Assembly: GCA_004352715.1 (NCBI GenBank)
Contig: SCFE01000109.1
Span: 627,936-691,935, forward strand
From: Hofstenia miamia
Taxonomy: Eukaryota; Xenacoelomorpha; Acoela
Direction of reading: 5' to 3'
DNA length: 64,000 nt
Shown here: piece by piece, positions 35,501 through 47,100 of the stretch
Numbering within the stretch: position 1 is the stretch's first letter
Layout: each line of letters begins with the position of its first letter
Position numbers and translations under genes: made by a program
The notes under the pieces: model-generated
What the model was told of the DNA's origin: nothing
The model's input: only the letters and a program-made list of their open reading frames with translations
Databases searched by the model: none

Positions 35501-35596
35501 AGGTCTTCTGGCACTGGTGCTCAGTTCATACTCTATTTCTGAACCACTGCTAATAGATTCCAGTTGGTCCCCTTTTAATCGTTTCCTTCTGGACAT
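32506..35596 (-). pseudogene. Retroelement ORF3 with DEDDh exonuclease-like C-terminus (broken)
   Basis: The frame opens at ATG 35594-35596 (MSRRKRLKGDQLESISS...) right after the RNase H relic and can be followed for about 1000 codons, interrupted by in-frame stops near 35418, 35301, 34973 and 32983 and by several frame changes. The product is hydrophilic, with no signal peptide or membrane segment, so it is not an obvious envelope protein; it has no HHCC zinc finger either, so not an obvious integrase. The C-terminal third shows, in order, NQLAVDAECITS (D-x-E, 33513-33530), IILFSGVNNIVW (weak middle motif, near 33040) and ELAHTSRADALMTLMI (H-x4-D, 32782-32800), the layout of DEDDh 3'-5' exonucleases. 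The middle Asp reads Asn here. Exonuclease activity is an inference; the first 600 residues match nothing I know. Confidence 0.5.
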
Positions 35597-35642
35597 CCCC
35601 TTAGCATTTGACCAGCTGCAGATTCTGCAGCACCATCAGCCT

Positions 35643-36188
35643 TTAGTTGTTTCGTATTACTACTATTGACAACTTGTCTCCTGGGAATTTCTTTAGCCAT
35701 GCGAGGTCACTGTTATCAGTTTTCACTCGGAATTTTTTTCCATTTAGAAAGTGTCGAAATTTCTTTATGCTTTCTATTAATGCCAGCATTTCTAGTTTTG
35801 TGGATCTGTAATTCTCCTTGCTTGGTTTCAGTTTTCTGCTGAAGAATTGTACCAGTATCTCTTTTCCTTCTTTTATTTGACTAATTGCTGCTCCTATTGC
35901 CACTTTACTTGCATCACAGTCTAATATGAATTCTTTTTCATAGTCTGGTGTAATTAGTGAGGGCAGTTTGGATAATTCATATTTTATTTTGTCTAGTTCT
36001 TCTTGCTGTTCCCAGGTCCATATGAATGGTACAGATTTTTTCATCAGGTTTATCATTTTTGCTGTTTTTCCTGCGATGTTTGGTATAAATGTGCCATAAT
36101 AATTAAAGAAGCCCATTATCCTTTGCAAGTCTTTTTTGGTATTTGGTTTCTTGATTTTTCTTATCATTTCTCGTGCATTGTTTTTCAT
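35643..36188 (-). pseudogene. Ty3/Gypsy-type RT thumb and RNase H, C-terminally truncated
   Basis: Reads DLQRIMGFFNYYGTFIPN (the RT connection box), then FILDCDASKVAIGAAISQ (first RNase H Asp), YRSTKLEMLALIESIKKF (catalytic Glu) and KTDNSDLAWLKKF (third catalytic Asp). RNase H would degrade the RNA strand of the RNA-DNA hybrid. After KKFPGD the homology stops and unrelated codons lead to a stop at 35643, so the last helix of RNase H, the usual linker and the whole integrase are missing. The preserved acids suggest this part decayed later than the RT active site, or by chance less. Confidence 0.85.
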
Positions 36189-36248
36189 GCTAATTTGTCC
36201 TTTACTTATTATTCATCTCAGGAATATCACTTTCTTTTTTAGTATATC

Positions 36249-37311
36249 TCACTTATTGCCATTTACTCTTAATCCGGCATCCTTCAATATTTTTAACATT
36301 CTATTAAGTTTTTGTAGGTGTTGTTCTATGGTATTGCTCGTTATGATTATGTTGTTCATGTACGCATTTATTCCTTCCTCAATTTTGTTTTGCTTGTTCT
36401 TCAGAACTTTTGTGATGTAACATTGGAATGTTGCTGGTACGTTACAAGGTCCAAACGCCATGTATATCCACTCGTAGAGTCCATATGGTGTTATGAGTGC
36501 TGTTTTTCCATATCTTTTGGTTCCATTTTTACCTGCTAATAGGCTTTGCACAAGTCCATCACTGTAAAGTATTTGTGCTTGCTTGCCTTGTAAAGCATGT
36601 CTTTGATGTTTGGTAATGGATAAGAGTTTTTTTTGTTACTTCATTTAATCCTGCAATTGATACACAGTCTGTATTTTTCCCTTGTTTAACAAACACTGTC
36701 AGTGCTGCATACAGGCTTTCACTTCGTCTTATTATTTTATTATTGATTAGTTCATTCAGTATTCTGTTGTATTCATCTTTCAATTGTTCAGTGACTTTTC
36801 TTACTGGTAACTTTATTGGTTTATCCACTGTTGTCACTATTTTGTGTGTTTTGCCAATTGCTTGTCCAACGCTTATTTCTCCAAAGTTAAAAATTTGACT
36901 GTGTTTTCTTAGTAGTTTCTGTAGTGATTCTCTCTCACTCTGCTTTAGGTGCTTGTAAACCTCTTCTTTTATATCCGGTATTTTTTCTTCGTCTTCAGCG
37001 TTCATCCACGTGTCCTTTAGTTGACCTTGTGGATTACTAACCCCGATGGGTTCTTGTAGTTTCATCCATGCACCCTTTATTTGGCATTGTGGATTACTAA
37101 CTCCATTGTTTTCTCGCTTTGTTCTTTCTTCCTCTTCAGCTTTCATCCACGTGTCCTTTAGTTGACCTTGTAAATTACTAACCTTGATGGTTTCTTGTGC
37201 TTTCATCCACACGCCCTTTAGTTGGCATTGTGGATTACTAACTCCATTGTTTTCTATTGGCTTCCAGATCATTCTTATGCTAGATTTCACGTATTTTCCG
37301 TAAATCTTCAC
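36249..37311 (-). pseudogene. Retroelement reverse transcriptase with repeat-containing N-terminal linker
   Basis: The upstream half (37311-36559) begins with a linker made of alternating VSNPQCQLKGVWMK-like and VSNPQGQLKDTWM-like units, then KHSQIFNFGEISVGQA, LPVRKVTEQLKDEYNRILNE and NNKIIRRSESLYAALTVFVK, the start of Ty3/Gypsy polymerases. After a frame change the palm continues (36551-36249) with TALITPYGLYEWIYMAFGPC and NVPATFQCYITKVL. The active-site box reads AYMNNIII where the family has Y-x-D-D, so both catalytic aspartates are Asn. With the frameshift, this polymerase cannot work. The fold is otherwise clearly recognisable. Confidence 0.88.
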
Positions 37312-37332
37312 CTTCTGATTTATATTGATGTT

Positions 37333-37950
37333 TCAATTCATAGTGTTAAGTATTGGAATTTTTCCTTTCCCTCTTTTGATAGCACAGATGCTTGAGGGCA
37401 TTGAGATTCTTTTTGTATTGATTCCTGTTTGTTCATATATCATTACTTCTGCCATTATCTCTTTTTCGCACTTGATTGTATGCATCTTCCAATGGTAAGG
37501 CTGTAGTTTGATGTCTTCCATTAATTTGAATAGCATATCTTTCTCTTGTTGTTCTTCATTGATTTCGATTTCTTCCTCTTCAACTCTTATTGTTCTATTT
37601 CCGTAGTTTATCACACACTTGTTTTTCAATAGAAAATCGTCTCCCAATATGATTTTGTAGGGTAACAGGTTTCTGTGGGTGTCCACTATCATTAGTGATT
37701 GTTCAAATGTCTTGTTTGCTATTCTTATTCTCACTGCTTCTAGTGTTCCTTTTGTGTCTATGTATTTGCCTGATGCATTTATCAGCCTGTTGTGTGATTT
37801 CGATAGTTCTTTCCTTGTGAATCCCAGTTTTGTTGCACATTCATCTGTGATTATTGATTTCACTGCAGCTGTGTTGATCATAGCTTTAACCATTACAGTG
37901 TTTATCACAACTGTAATTGTGTCAACATTGTGTAGATTGGTCAAGATCAT
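37333..37950 (-). pseudogene. Retroelement aspartic protease (retropepsin-like), active site lost
   Basis: An open frame of 205 codons has a retropepsin-type N-terminal half: hydrophobic strand, VKAMINTAAVKSIITDECAT, then a GTLEAVRIRI strand and PYKIILGDDFLLKNKCVINY, which matches the conserved ILGxDFLxxxxxxIDY box after the flap. The catalytic triad, normally D-T/S-G, reads N-T-A, so it should be inactive. Retropepsins cut the gag-pol polyprotein; the position between gag zinc knuckle and RT fits. The frame itself is intact, which is unusual for an otherwise broken copy. Confidence 0.75.
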
Positions 37951-38099
37951 GACTGGTGCGCAGTTGTCTGGAGTTGGCGCTCCTTCTAGTTTTCTGACTC
38001 TTCATTAATTTCAGTTTCTTCGATGTCTGATGCGGTTTTGTAGTCTGAATTTATTACGTCTTAGTCATCAAAATATCCTTCTCCTTCCTCTATAATGTT

Positions 38100-38680
38100 T
38101 ATTGCTTTCTTGCATTCTGTTTTTCATGGCCCTTTCTGGCCACAATTGTAGCAACGAACATCTCGTTCCTTAAGTTTCTTTGTCTGTCCATTTTTCGTTT
38201 TATTTTTATTATCTTATCGTCTTTTTTTTTTCCAGAACTGGTTCACGATGATCTTGCCTGTATTTGTTCTTTTGTTTTCCAGTTCATTGTGTTCTGATGA
38301 TTCCAAGTTGCTTTCTCATAGATTCTTGAGTTATTTTCCAACATTACTTGGATATCAACAGCTTTTCTTATCATCTTTTCCAGTTTGTCATCTACATCAC
38401 ATTTTATTTCAAATTGCTGTCTTATGTTTTCTGGTAATCCCTTGGGTATATGTGAGAATAGATCGTATTTGGAGTACTATCCTCCCCTGGAGCTTAATTT
38501 AGCAGTCACTCCACTTGCGACATGTAATTTCTGATATTGTCGAATTTTCTCATTTCCATCCTATTGAGTATCAATCTGTATTGATTTTTGAAACTCTCAT
38601 TTCTATAATATTCGTTGAAGTTTCCTGTCAGCTGCTTGTAATTTCTTTTTGTTTCCGCATCGACATCAGATATGAAGTAT
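38100..38680 (-). pseudogene. Retroelement gag C-terminal half and defective zinc knuckle
   Basis: Minus-strand pieces in two or three frames read DAETKRNYKQLTGNFNEYYR and MEMRKFDNIRNYMSQVE (38680-38520), then LFSHIPKGLPENIRQQFEIK and LEKMIRKAVDIQVMLENN (38470-38330), typical of gag capsid C-terminal regions. A CCHC zinc knuckle follows at about 38153-38110, CYNCGQKGP then a stop then KTEC. The ligand His is Pro and the next codon is a stop. The N-terminal half of gag and the 5' LTR are missing at the junction with the Tc1/mariner relics. Confidence 0.7.
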
Positions 38681-38692
38681 TAAAACTTAGAA

Positions 38693-39200
38693 GAAAGTCA
38701 TATTTTCAAATGAAAAGAAACTTAATCTGGATGGTTCTGATGGCTTGTAATGATATTAGAATGACAAAAGCTATCATAGGGAAGCTTTTTCACGTGTTCC
38801 ACTGATGGAGGGCTTGTAATGGTATGGGGTGCGTTTTCCTACAATAATAATACGGAGTTCGGGGCGGTGCAAGGTCATCTGGAAGCAGCTTGCGATGTTG
38901 TGATGCTACGAAGTGCATCTCTTATGACTTAAGGGCATTGCTTACGTAGAAGTGAATGATTATTCTAACAGTCTCCTGACCCTAACCCCTGTGACTACTT
39001 TCATCAGGGCTACTTAAAACACCAAGTTGGCTCAGAAAACATAACACTTGAACAGCTGAAAGCAAAAATGCAAGAGAAAATCAGAAGCATCACATCTAAA
39101 TTACTCCAGAAATCATTGCAAATTTGGTTGATCGAATGTTCGCTATGATTGCAGAAGGAGGAAGACATATTGAACATTACTCTTGCTATTTCTGAAATCC
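38693..39200 (+). pseudogene. Juxtaposed Tc1/mariner transposase relics
   Basis: KVIFSNEKKLNLDGSDG at 38693-38745 is the first catalytic box (Asp reads Asn). LVMVWGAFSYNNNTEFGAVQ at 38812-38875 is the core strand region. PDPNPCDYFHQGYLKHQV at 38979-39033 is the third acidic box, and EQLKAKMQEKIRSI plus MFAMIAEGGRHIEHY near 39137-39180 is a C-terminal tail. The first two pieces look like a Tc1/Tc3-type transposase and the last two like another mariner-type family, so two elements may be fused here. Many stops break both. Confidence 0.65.
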
Positions 39201-42200
39201 CCAAAACTATTTCAATTAAATCGAAATTTGAAATAATACATTTTTTGTCAAATGTTATGTTTTGATGAAATAACTAGCTTATAATCAGCATTTTGCATAT
39301 GCATATATATATATATATATATATATATAGTTTTTTGAAAAAAAATTCTTCATTTTGTCATTGGATGAATTTTTGCATGTAAAAAATTGTTCGTTTTTGA
39401 ATTAAATTTCAAAAAAAATTCACGCTACCAACCTATTTTATATGTTCAAGATTCGAGGAATTTCATGAAATTTAGGTTTGATACAATACTAGCTTGAAAT
39501 TTCCATCTTTATTTTTCTTTAAAGAACAAGATATTTAAGAACAGGTAGCAATTACCAAATTACATATCATCACGACTCCCTTCAGTCTCTCTAACAATTT
39601 CTGTTCCATTTGAAAATCCTGCAATTTCACATATTTTAATGCAATGACTAATGGTTGGATTCTGCCTGTAATATGATGTTAACATCTATGATTAATCTGT
39701 TTTATTGTATTTTTAGAACTTGTTGTATCTGACATAATCATTTGATTTTATTCGATAGATTTAACTTAAACATGGTATTAGCTATATCTTAGCATAGAGC
39801 ACTCAATTGAATATCATTCGTAAGATATACTATGCGAATTTCATCTCCTAGTGTTATTAATTACTATTTACGGTTGACATTTTGATAATGAATCTTTTGA
39901 CTCCAGACTGGTACAGAAATGAAAATCTATAGCTTTATCATGCAAATTTCTACATTTTTTAGAATATTTGTGATTTGAATTTGAAGCATTGCATTTCATT
40001 GTGATATTTGCAGCAAATCTGCAATGGCTATAATTTTTATTATTAAGCATTGTTGATAATTATAATCATCCTCCTTTGTATGCCTTGTTTCATTAGCATA
40101 AAAGCTTCTGCAGTGCTTGTAATATTTCGAAATATTAACATTTCTTAATGGAAATTCTGCTTTTGTCAAATTAATTCACAGTGCTACTATAGCTCAATAA
40201 CTAAGGTTCATAAAACTAAGCAGTCTAGTCCCATCAGAGATGAAACTGTGTCCAGAAATCGGTCTCAAATTCAACAAGTGCCCAATTGGTTTAAACCCGA
40301 ACGCAAAAACCAGTTTATCAAACAACTGGTTTTAGCCAATTCTGTGATTACTCTAAATTATAAAAGTAAAAGCTGAACTTAACGCAATAAAACATAAGTT
40401 AGCCCGAGCTTCTTATAAGCAACCACAACCACCTATGCTTTGGGCGTGCGAGGATTGAGGTGCTGAATCACTGTTAATTTGAATGCGATTTAACAGATTT
40501 TCACTTTTTCTGGCGTCATGTTATTTAGATGAAGTGATATTGAATAATTTTTCCCTTGCTCTGATCACTTTTATATTTCCATTGATGAAATGATACCGGT
40601 ATACATTCACTAAAAACTCGATAAACACACAAACCCGAATCCAGTAATTTTCGAACCCAAACTACAAAATGATGCCCACTTCTGAAAACTATTAGAGCAG
40701 CAATTAACCCCAACTATATTTGTTTCGATGTTTTAGCCTCATTAAGGTGTACGGTAGGAAAGATTAGAATTTTTTAGACTGGGCTACTTTATAAAACATA
40801 GATGCGTGAAGAAGATATTTCTCTATTTCTTGTGTTATTGGATTATGTGTAGCCCCTATCGTTATTTTTAATGAAATCTGAACAATTAGAAATTTTTCAA
40901 GAAATCATCACAGATTTTAAAACTGGAGAATAGATTTGGTAAAATTCCCAAAAAGTATCATTTAGATATATTTTGAATTAACTCATTTTCAGAAACACAA
41001 ATTGAAATGTGTAATATTCAAATTAATATGAATATTAATAATTTTGTAATAGTAATTTTGGACTCAAAAAACTTGTATAAATTTTTTGATTTGCAAAGAT
41101 CAGATAAATAGAAATTTTTTACCTTTGCTCTATATTTCTAAGAATTTTTTATTTTTTCTATTTTTTTTAAATGTTGCATTTCTTATTCTTTTCTATTTAA
41201 CTGAAATATTTTTCGCATTCTTTCAAGATGTAAAATTTCAAATTTTTAATTTGATGTAAGAAGTCATCACCTTAATATATGCATGTATATATCTTAATGA
41301 TTTTGGTTTTTAGTGAAAACTGAGAGTCGCCTTAGATTTTCAACTTTACTGATTGGGTTTTCCTTTGTATTTTTAAGGGTCAGTTTAAACAATTTAGGAA
41401 ATTATTTGAAAATGTAAGTTAATTGATGCATGACTTATGTATATAGCATAGGCGTAGCCAGAGGAGGCCTCTCCCAAATTTTCAAAATTTGTATTCCAAA
41501 GGTGAGCCTTTTGTTGAAAATTTAATAAAATTTGTCGAAAATTATATTAAGCCTATTGATGTTCTTGTGTCTACACGCTTCTGCATCAGGTGGCGCCTGT
41601 TTTAACACAAGCACTTTGTAGTTCTCTTGAATTCATCAAATATTTGGTCCCTCCACATTTTTTTCTGGTTACCACACTGGTATATAGTTAGTGAGCATTT
41701 CTATTTTCAGAAGACTGGCGATGCAAAGAGGAGCAATAACATTTCTAATATAATTACTCATTATTGCCATAAGTATATAGTGTCATCAATCTACTGTTAA
41801 AACTCTGTACATCTGGAAAAGGCTGATTTTGATACAACTGATGGTCCTAGCCAAAATTGCAATTATTTATTAATGATTGACATATTTCTGAATGCATTCA
41901 ATGATGTACAGTACTAAGAAGTTGACTGAAATTTACACTTGTTGACTTTATAGACCTGTCAGCTATTTTACAACTGTATCTGCTAAAATAAATTGTATTG
42001 AAGAAGAAAATATTGCAAGGTTGTAAAAAAAATTTTAATTCAAATTGATTAGTGATGTTAAGCTGATAAGAAGATGTTTGACATTTGATGTTGTCTTCTG
42101 ATGACAATCTCATAGCAAGCTTAAATAGGTTCTGAGATGAATTAGCGGCACTATTGAAAATATCAAGCTTCTACTTTGCAAGGAAGCAAACTCCTTCAAG

Positions 42201-44183
42201 GAATCCTTTTCTGAAAGACATTTCCACTTAAAGTCATTCGTTGCCATTTAGATTACATCCATGTGTAGGATAATGTAGTATTAATGTGATTCAGTTTGCA
42301 ATGCAATACATGTATACAGAAAAATATTGTGCACTATAATTTTGAAAAGTCTAATATCTAAACCTTAAAACGTATTTCAAACTTTTTGATGCACACAAGT
42401 TTTATATTCAATTTTCAATATGATTTCTGAAGAAATCAAAAACTTCTTGATTTTTATGAAGAGATTCGTCTTATTGGGTGTTTTATGTTAGAATAAATTA
42501 ATAAATTTTTATTATTGTAGTGAAGCTGAATTCGATTTAATGTTCATATATAATATGATTTTATTAAAATTTTAGTGTAAATTTTACAGAATACAGTAAA
42601 ACGGTATAAACACTGAACATTTCTGGACTCTTGTGGTATTCTTATTTACTTTTTATTTTAAAAAATCCGAATAGATAGGGCCATTATGTTATTCATCTCG
42701 TTAGTTCATGAAAATTATTCTATTGCTAATGAACAATCGATATTTGAGCAACCTCATTACAATATTATTCGGTAAAAAGACCAAATTATGCAAACTTCCC
42801 AAAAATGGTCATGAACCCACTCGATAATTTATGCTTTCTAATATTTTAGGATAATTCAAGGGCGTTTACTCCTTATGAATTTCAAGGAGTTACAGTGAAA
42901 CAATAAATTGAATTAAGGCCGAAAATCGACTTAAATTTCAGTTCATTATTCCTTATCACTTGCACAAAGTGAAAGTATCAAATTTGATAGGAATACTATA
43001 TCTTAAGAATCACCAAATACAAATGGAATGACAAGCTGAGTGGATCAAAATTGGCTTGGACTCTGTAGAAAATAATTTTTGATAATAAATTTCGCTCAGT
43101 TCATTTAATTTGCATGCACTTACAATATAGTAACTGTGTAAAATGGCCAACTTCATAATACCAAGATTATTTAAAATAAATATCTTAAAAACATCTGAGA
43201 CTGACGAGTTAAAAATGTAAATAGATAGCTACCGGCACATACTCTTGTGAACAATTCAAAGTAGAGGTCTGAAATTTGGTGTTTACAGTATTGTATTTAT
43301 AGATTTTGTGAAAATAGAAGTGCAAGTTGAATATAATTATGTATCTTGACTGCAAAAAGATGGTGTTGACGGTGAAAAAATAATGGGCTTGACATTTTAC
43401 CTATTAAGTTTAGCCTAACGTCTAAGATTTTAGGAATTCTCCAAGCATAAAGAAATTCTCTAAAGGAAATGGATTTCTCCACCCCTCTGGAGATTCGCTA
43501 TTGTTTTCAATCATTTATTGATGAATGGGGCACCACAATGAGATAAAAAATTGAAATTTTCAATTTTTATTCAAAAATGAACCAAAAAGAAATCGTTTCA
43601 GAGGTTGATGTCAGAATGCCAACATTACATAAATTGCAGTTTCAATTTGTACTATAGTGTAGCTTCCAGATATCACCGTTATTGAAAATATTTTCCCTAT
43701 TTTTGGATTAAATAAGTGAAACAGACTTCCCAACACATTTATGCTCTCCTGCAATTCGAATCTTGCCCGGTTTCAAAACTCTACAATTCTAATTTATGTT
43801 AAAGTCAATTAGAAATATTTTAATACAATGTAGAGGTAATATAAACAAGGGAGGGATATATTTCCTATTACTAAACAATATTTAAAATGGTTTGTTGAAT
43901 ATATTTATCCATACTGGGCTATTCATCAATAAAAATTTGGGTTAGGAATAGAATTTACATATGTCAATTCTATAATGCATGTATTTATATTAATTTAGAC
44001 ATTAACTTTAAGAAAATTGACAGCAAACTTCGCAAAATCATATTCATACTAGCACATTTAAATTTTAACTAATGTCTGTTGCTACTTTTCTAATATTTTA
44101 GATAAAGTCTAGTGAGCCAATCAAAATGCTTTAAATATAATGCAATTATAAATACAATTTACTTTGCTCCTATTACTAATGCG
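39201..44183. other. Long intergenic stretch upstream of the GPCR gene
   Basis: No supported gene in about 5 kb. A (TA)n is at 39299-39329. CATAGGCGTAGCCAGAGGAG at 41449-41468 resembles a common hAT terminus, but no matching partner was found. The rest is AT-rich sequence with many poly-T and AATTTT words. The GPCR promoter must lie toward the right end but shows no clear core motif. Confidence 0.5.
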
Positions 44184-47100
44184 ATGAATTCCAGCGAAGA
44201 CTGCGTTTATGACCAGAAGGAAGAAGAATTGTTTACAGTAATAGGGTACTATAACTCACCTATTTATAGCAAAGCAATTAAAACAATATTTGCATTAAGT
44301 CATTGATCTATTTTGCTGCTGTTTATTATTAATATTTTAAATAAAATCCCATATATTCTTTCATTGATAACTCTTGAAAAAGTAAAGCCTAATATTCCTA
44401 TTGTCCTTCGGTTTATGCTGTAAAATATATTTTTTTCTTACATTTTCTAGAGGCGTGATTGGATGGTACAATCTTGTTTTTTCTATTGTTGGGTTATTTG
44501 CCAACTGTCTCAGCTTCATCACAATCTATTCAATGAAGGTCAATAGTTCAGCAACAATATACATTCAAGGTATTGAATTTTAATTTTATATGAAAAGTTT
44601 TAATTCATTTCATACAACCATAATAATTATTATTTCTTTGCTAAAAATTTGAAGTTGTCAATCTTAAACATTCTAGAGAGTTTATAAAGGCACAAATATA
44701 ATTGTGTTAACTTTTCTATGCAGCAAGCTAAGCTTACATGGTATATTTTCCACAAGCTATTTAATTATTATAGCGTTGTAAAAAATTATAGATTTTTAAT
44801 GAAACCTCGCAGTTCTAGTTGAAATTTTGTAATCAGACTTGCGTTCCATTTAAAAATACTGACATTTACGAAATAATTATTACACGATGCAACACGTATT
44901 TCAAAATGAAATATTCTTGCTGTTTAGGGTTATTTCAATACCCTGAATACGAATTTGGCAAACACCTTACAAATTGTTGGGTATTGAGAAAAAGATTTCT
45001 ATTTATATTTTTTTATTAACAATACTTTTATTATTCCAAATCAATTTTCCGAGATTTTTATGATGTAGTTTTTCAAATTTAATCATTATTATTAATTTAA
45101 TTATTTAAAAATATGTTAGTGTATACTATATTCGTTTAGGTTCATATGAAATTTACAAAAAAATTTTAATTTTAAGAAACTATTCTTTCCACCTAAAGGA
45201 AATTATATAATGAAAATCTATTTTTTCTTTCTGCTTACAATACCTACATCATTGTACTAAATTACGCTATAATGCCTGAAACTAATGTGAAAACAAATGC
45301 ATAGCAAATTTATGTTAATCACAGCGGATATTACAACAATGAAAAACTAAAAGATGAACCCTGAGTAAGCATTCACGCAAATTTCAAAAACAACGCACAC
45401 ATTTGCATGTGGTTTTTAAAAGTAGATTAAGAGAAGGAACATGCAAACTTAAAAGAAATTAGGAATAAATAGTTAACTTATTAACAAATTTAGAAAAAAT
45501 TTTTCAAAATTTAAATCTATTTATTTCAGCTATAACAACAAAAATATAACTATATGTAAATCAATGTGAATCTATCTATTTTTCCTATAGCATTAAGTAG
45601 CAGTAGTTTATTATTAAGAGAAATGGATTGGAATTATAACACATGCGCTAATGCAGTATTAATAAAAATATCAATCAATTTGAAAATAAATAGTATTTTT
45701 GCCGTTTCCGTTTTCCATTGACTCTATAATTTACTGAAGGATTTGAAAAGCCTATGGTTTCCCTTTTAAATTATTATCAAGGTTTTCAAGAAGAAATAAG
45801 CACTTAAAATTAAAATATTTTGTCTATTCCTTTATTGTTTATCCATTCAACAATTTGAATGTCTATAAAATATCTGGGCATAAGCCAATGGCAGTTAAAA
45901 TTGGTAAATTGAAATTCAGTTGATATTTATTCAACACAAATTTTTCATTGACTGCCAGTTTCAAAATGCATTTGTTACAAAAAATGTCAAAAGCAATTTA
46001 TTGCATTGAACAAAATCATGAGAAATCATTCACTACTTCAAAGATTTTTACCAATGACTATACTTACACTTATTACCTGCATAGGTGAAGAGACATTAAA
46101 TTGAGCTTCGTTTATGTTAATTTTTGTAATTATATCATCAAAATATGTCCGTTGATTTTCCATATTTAATTGTAAACCCTAAAGTAATAATACAATTTCT
46201 CACTTTTTGTGAAAATATATGATCTATTTCTCAGTTTTAACGTTCGCTATTATTTCATTTAGAAATCATGCAAATTAAATTGTCGCTACAACTATTTTAA
46301 GTATTCTCTAGTATTATATGGAGATACTAGATCACTTAATAAGTTCGAGAAATACTAGAAGTTTAAAATTGGTCTCTTCGCAAAACATACCCCTTTAGCA
46401 CTAGAGCGCGACGATAGGTCAAAATTACCATTAATCCTGTTTATTTGGTTGATTACTATTTTAGCAAAAACTCTAGCAGGTACGTATACTTCTAAATATG
46501 TTAGCATGAATTATGTGTCTATTCAATAAGTTTCGCATTTGAAACATCAGATGTAAATATATTCTCAAGTAGTGCTCGCTGTTCTAGTGTTAAATTGATA
46601 CAACACTTATTTTGGATTTTTTTGGTAAATGCAGAAAGTGATTTATGACGATTTACATTGCCTATACTCCTGACATGGCAAATTGTACGGAGGTTAATTT
46701 GTTAATATCCATATTTATACGAGATATAGAAGGTTGCAAAAAATATCTCTGTCAATCAAAGAAATGAATTTCAAAATTATAAATGAAGTTCTAGAATTTA
46801 AAAATTCTAAATTGTATTTACCTAATGTAGACTCGTAAGAAAAAGTTGTTTTTCTGGCAAAACCAAAGTGATGAAGCAAACTTCAGTCTTTATTAACTCT
46901 TTCACTGCGAAATTCGACTTTAGTCACACGGCCAACATTATGTCTGACTGCGAAATTCGACTTTAGTCCACATCTCTCCTGTTTTTTTTCTAATAAAATG
47001 TCCAAAATCTGGTGTAATTCCATATAATTCAGTATAATAAAGTGTTTTTTTAAGAAAAAAATTGATTTTCATTTTTTTGTGTCAAAATGACATTTTTTGA

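Larger units (their letters stand above)
32472..38680 (-). mobile_element. Ty3/Gypsy-like LTR retroelement with extra 3' ORF, decayed
   Basis: Read on the minus strand, the order is gag relic (38680-38100), protease (37950-37333), linker with internal repeats (37311-36950), reverse transcriptase (36950-36249), RNase H (36188-35643) and a long third ORF (35596-32506). The third ORF ends just before TGTAGCATAATCC at 32472, which has the same TGTAGCAT start as LTR B and marks the edge of a 3' LTR remnant. Integrase is not visible. No 5' LTR is seen; the gag end abuts Tc1/mariner relics at 38693. Many stops and frame changes show it is dead. The same third ORF occurs at 63013-64000. Confidence 0.85.

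Noticed and set aside
32453-38502. Leu/Phe/Ser-rich plus-strand frames that look like membrane proteins
   Set aside because: They are antisense shadows of the minus-strand retroelement coding, which explains the sequence fully.
40200-40700. Possible hAT element between CAGAGATG (40236) and CACTTCTG (40683)
   Set aside because: The ends do not match each other beyond CAG and the flanking 8-mers differ.
44112-44183. Extending the GPCR N-terminus upstream of ATG 44184
   Set aside because: The frame is open, but there is no ATG before 44184 in frame; only a GTG at 44112, which animals do not normally use.
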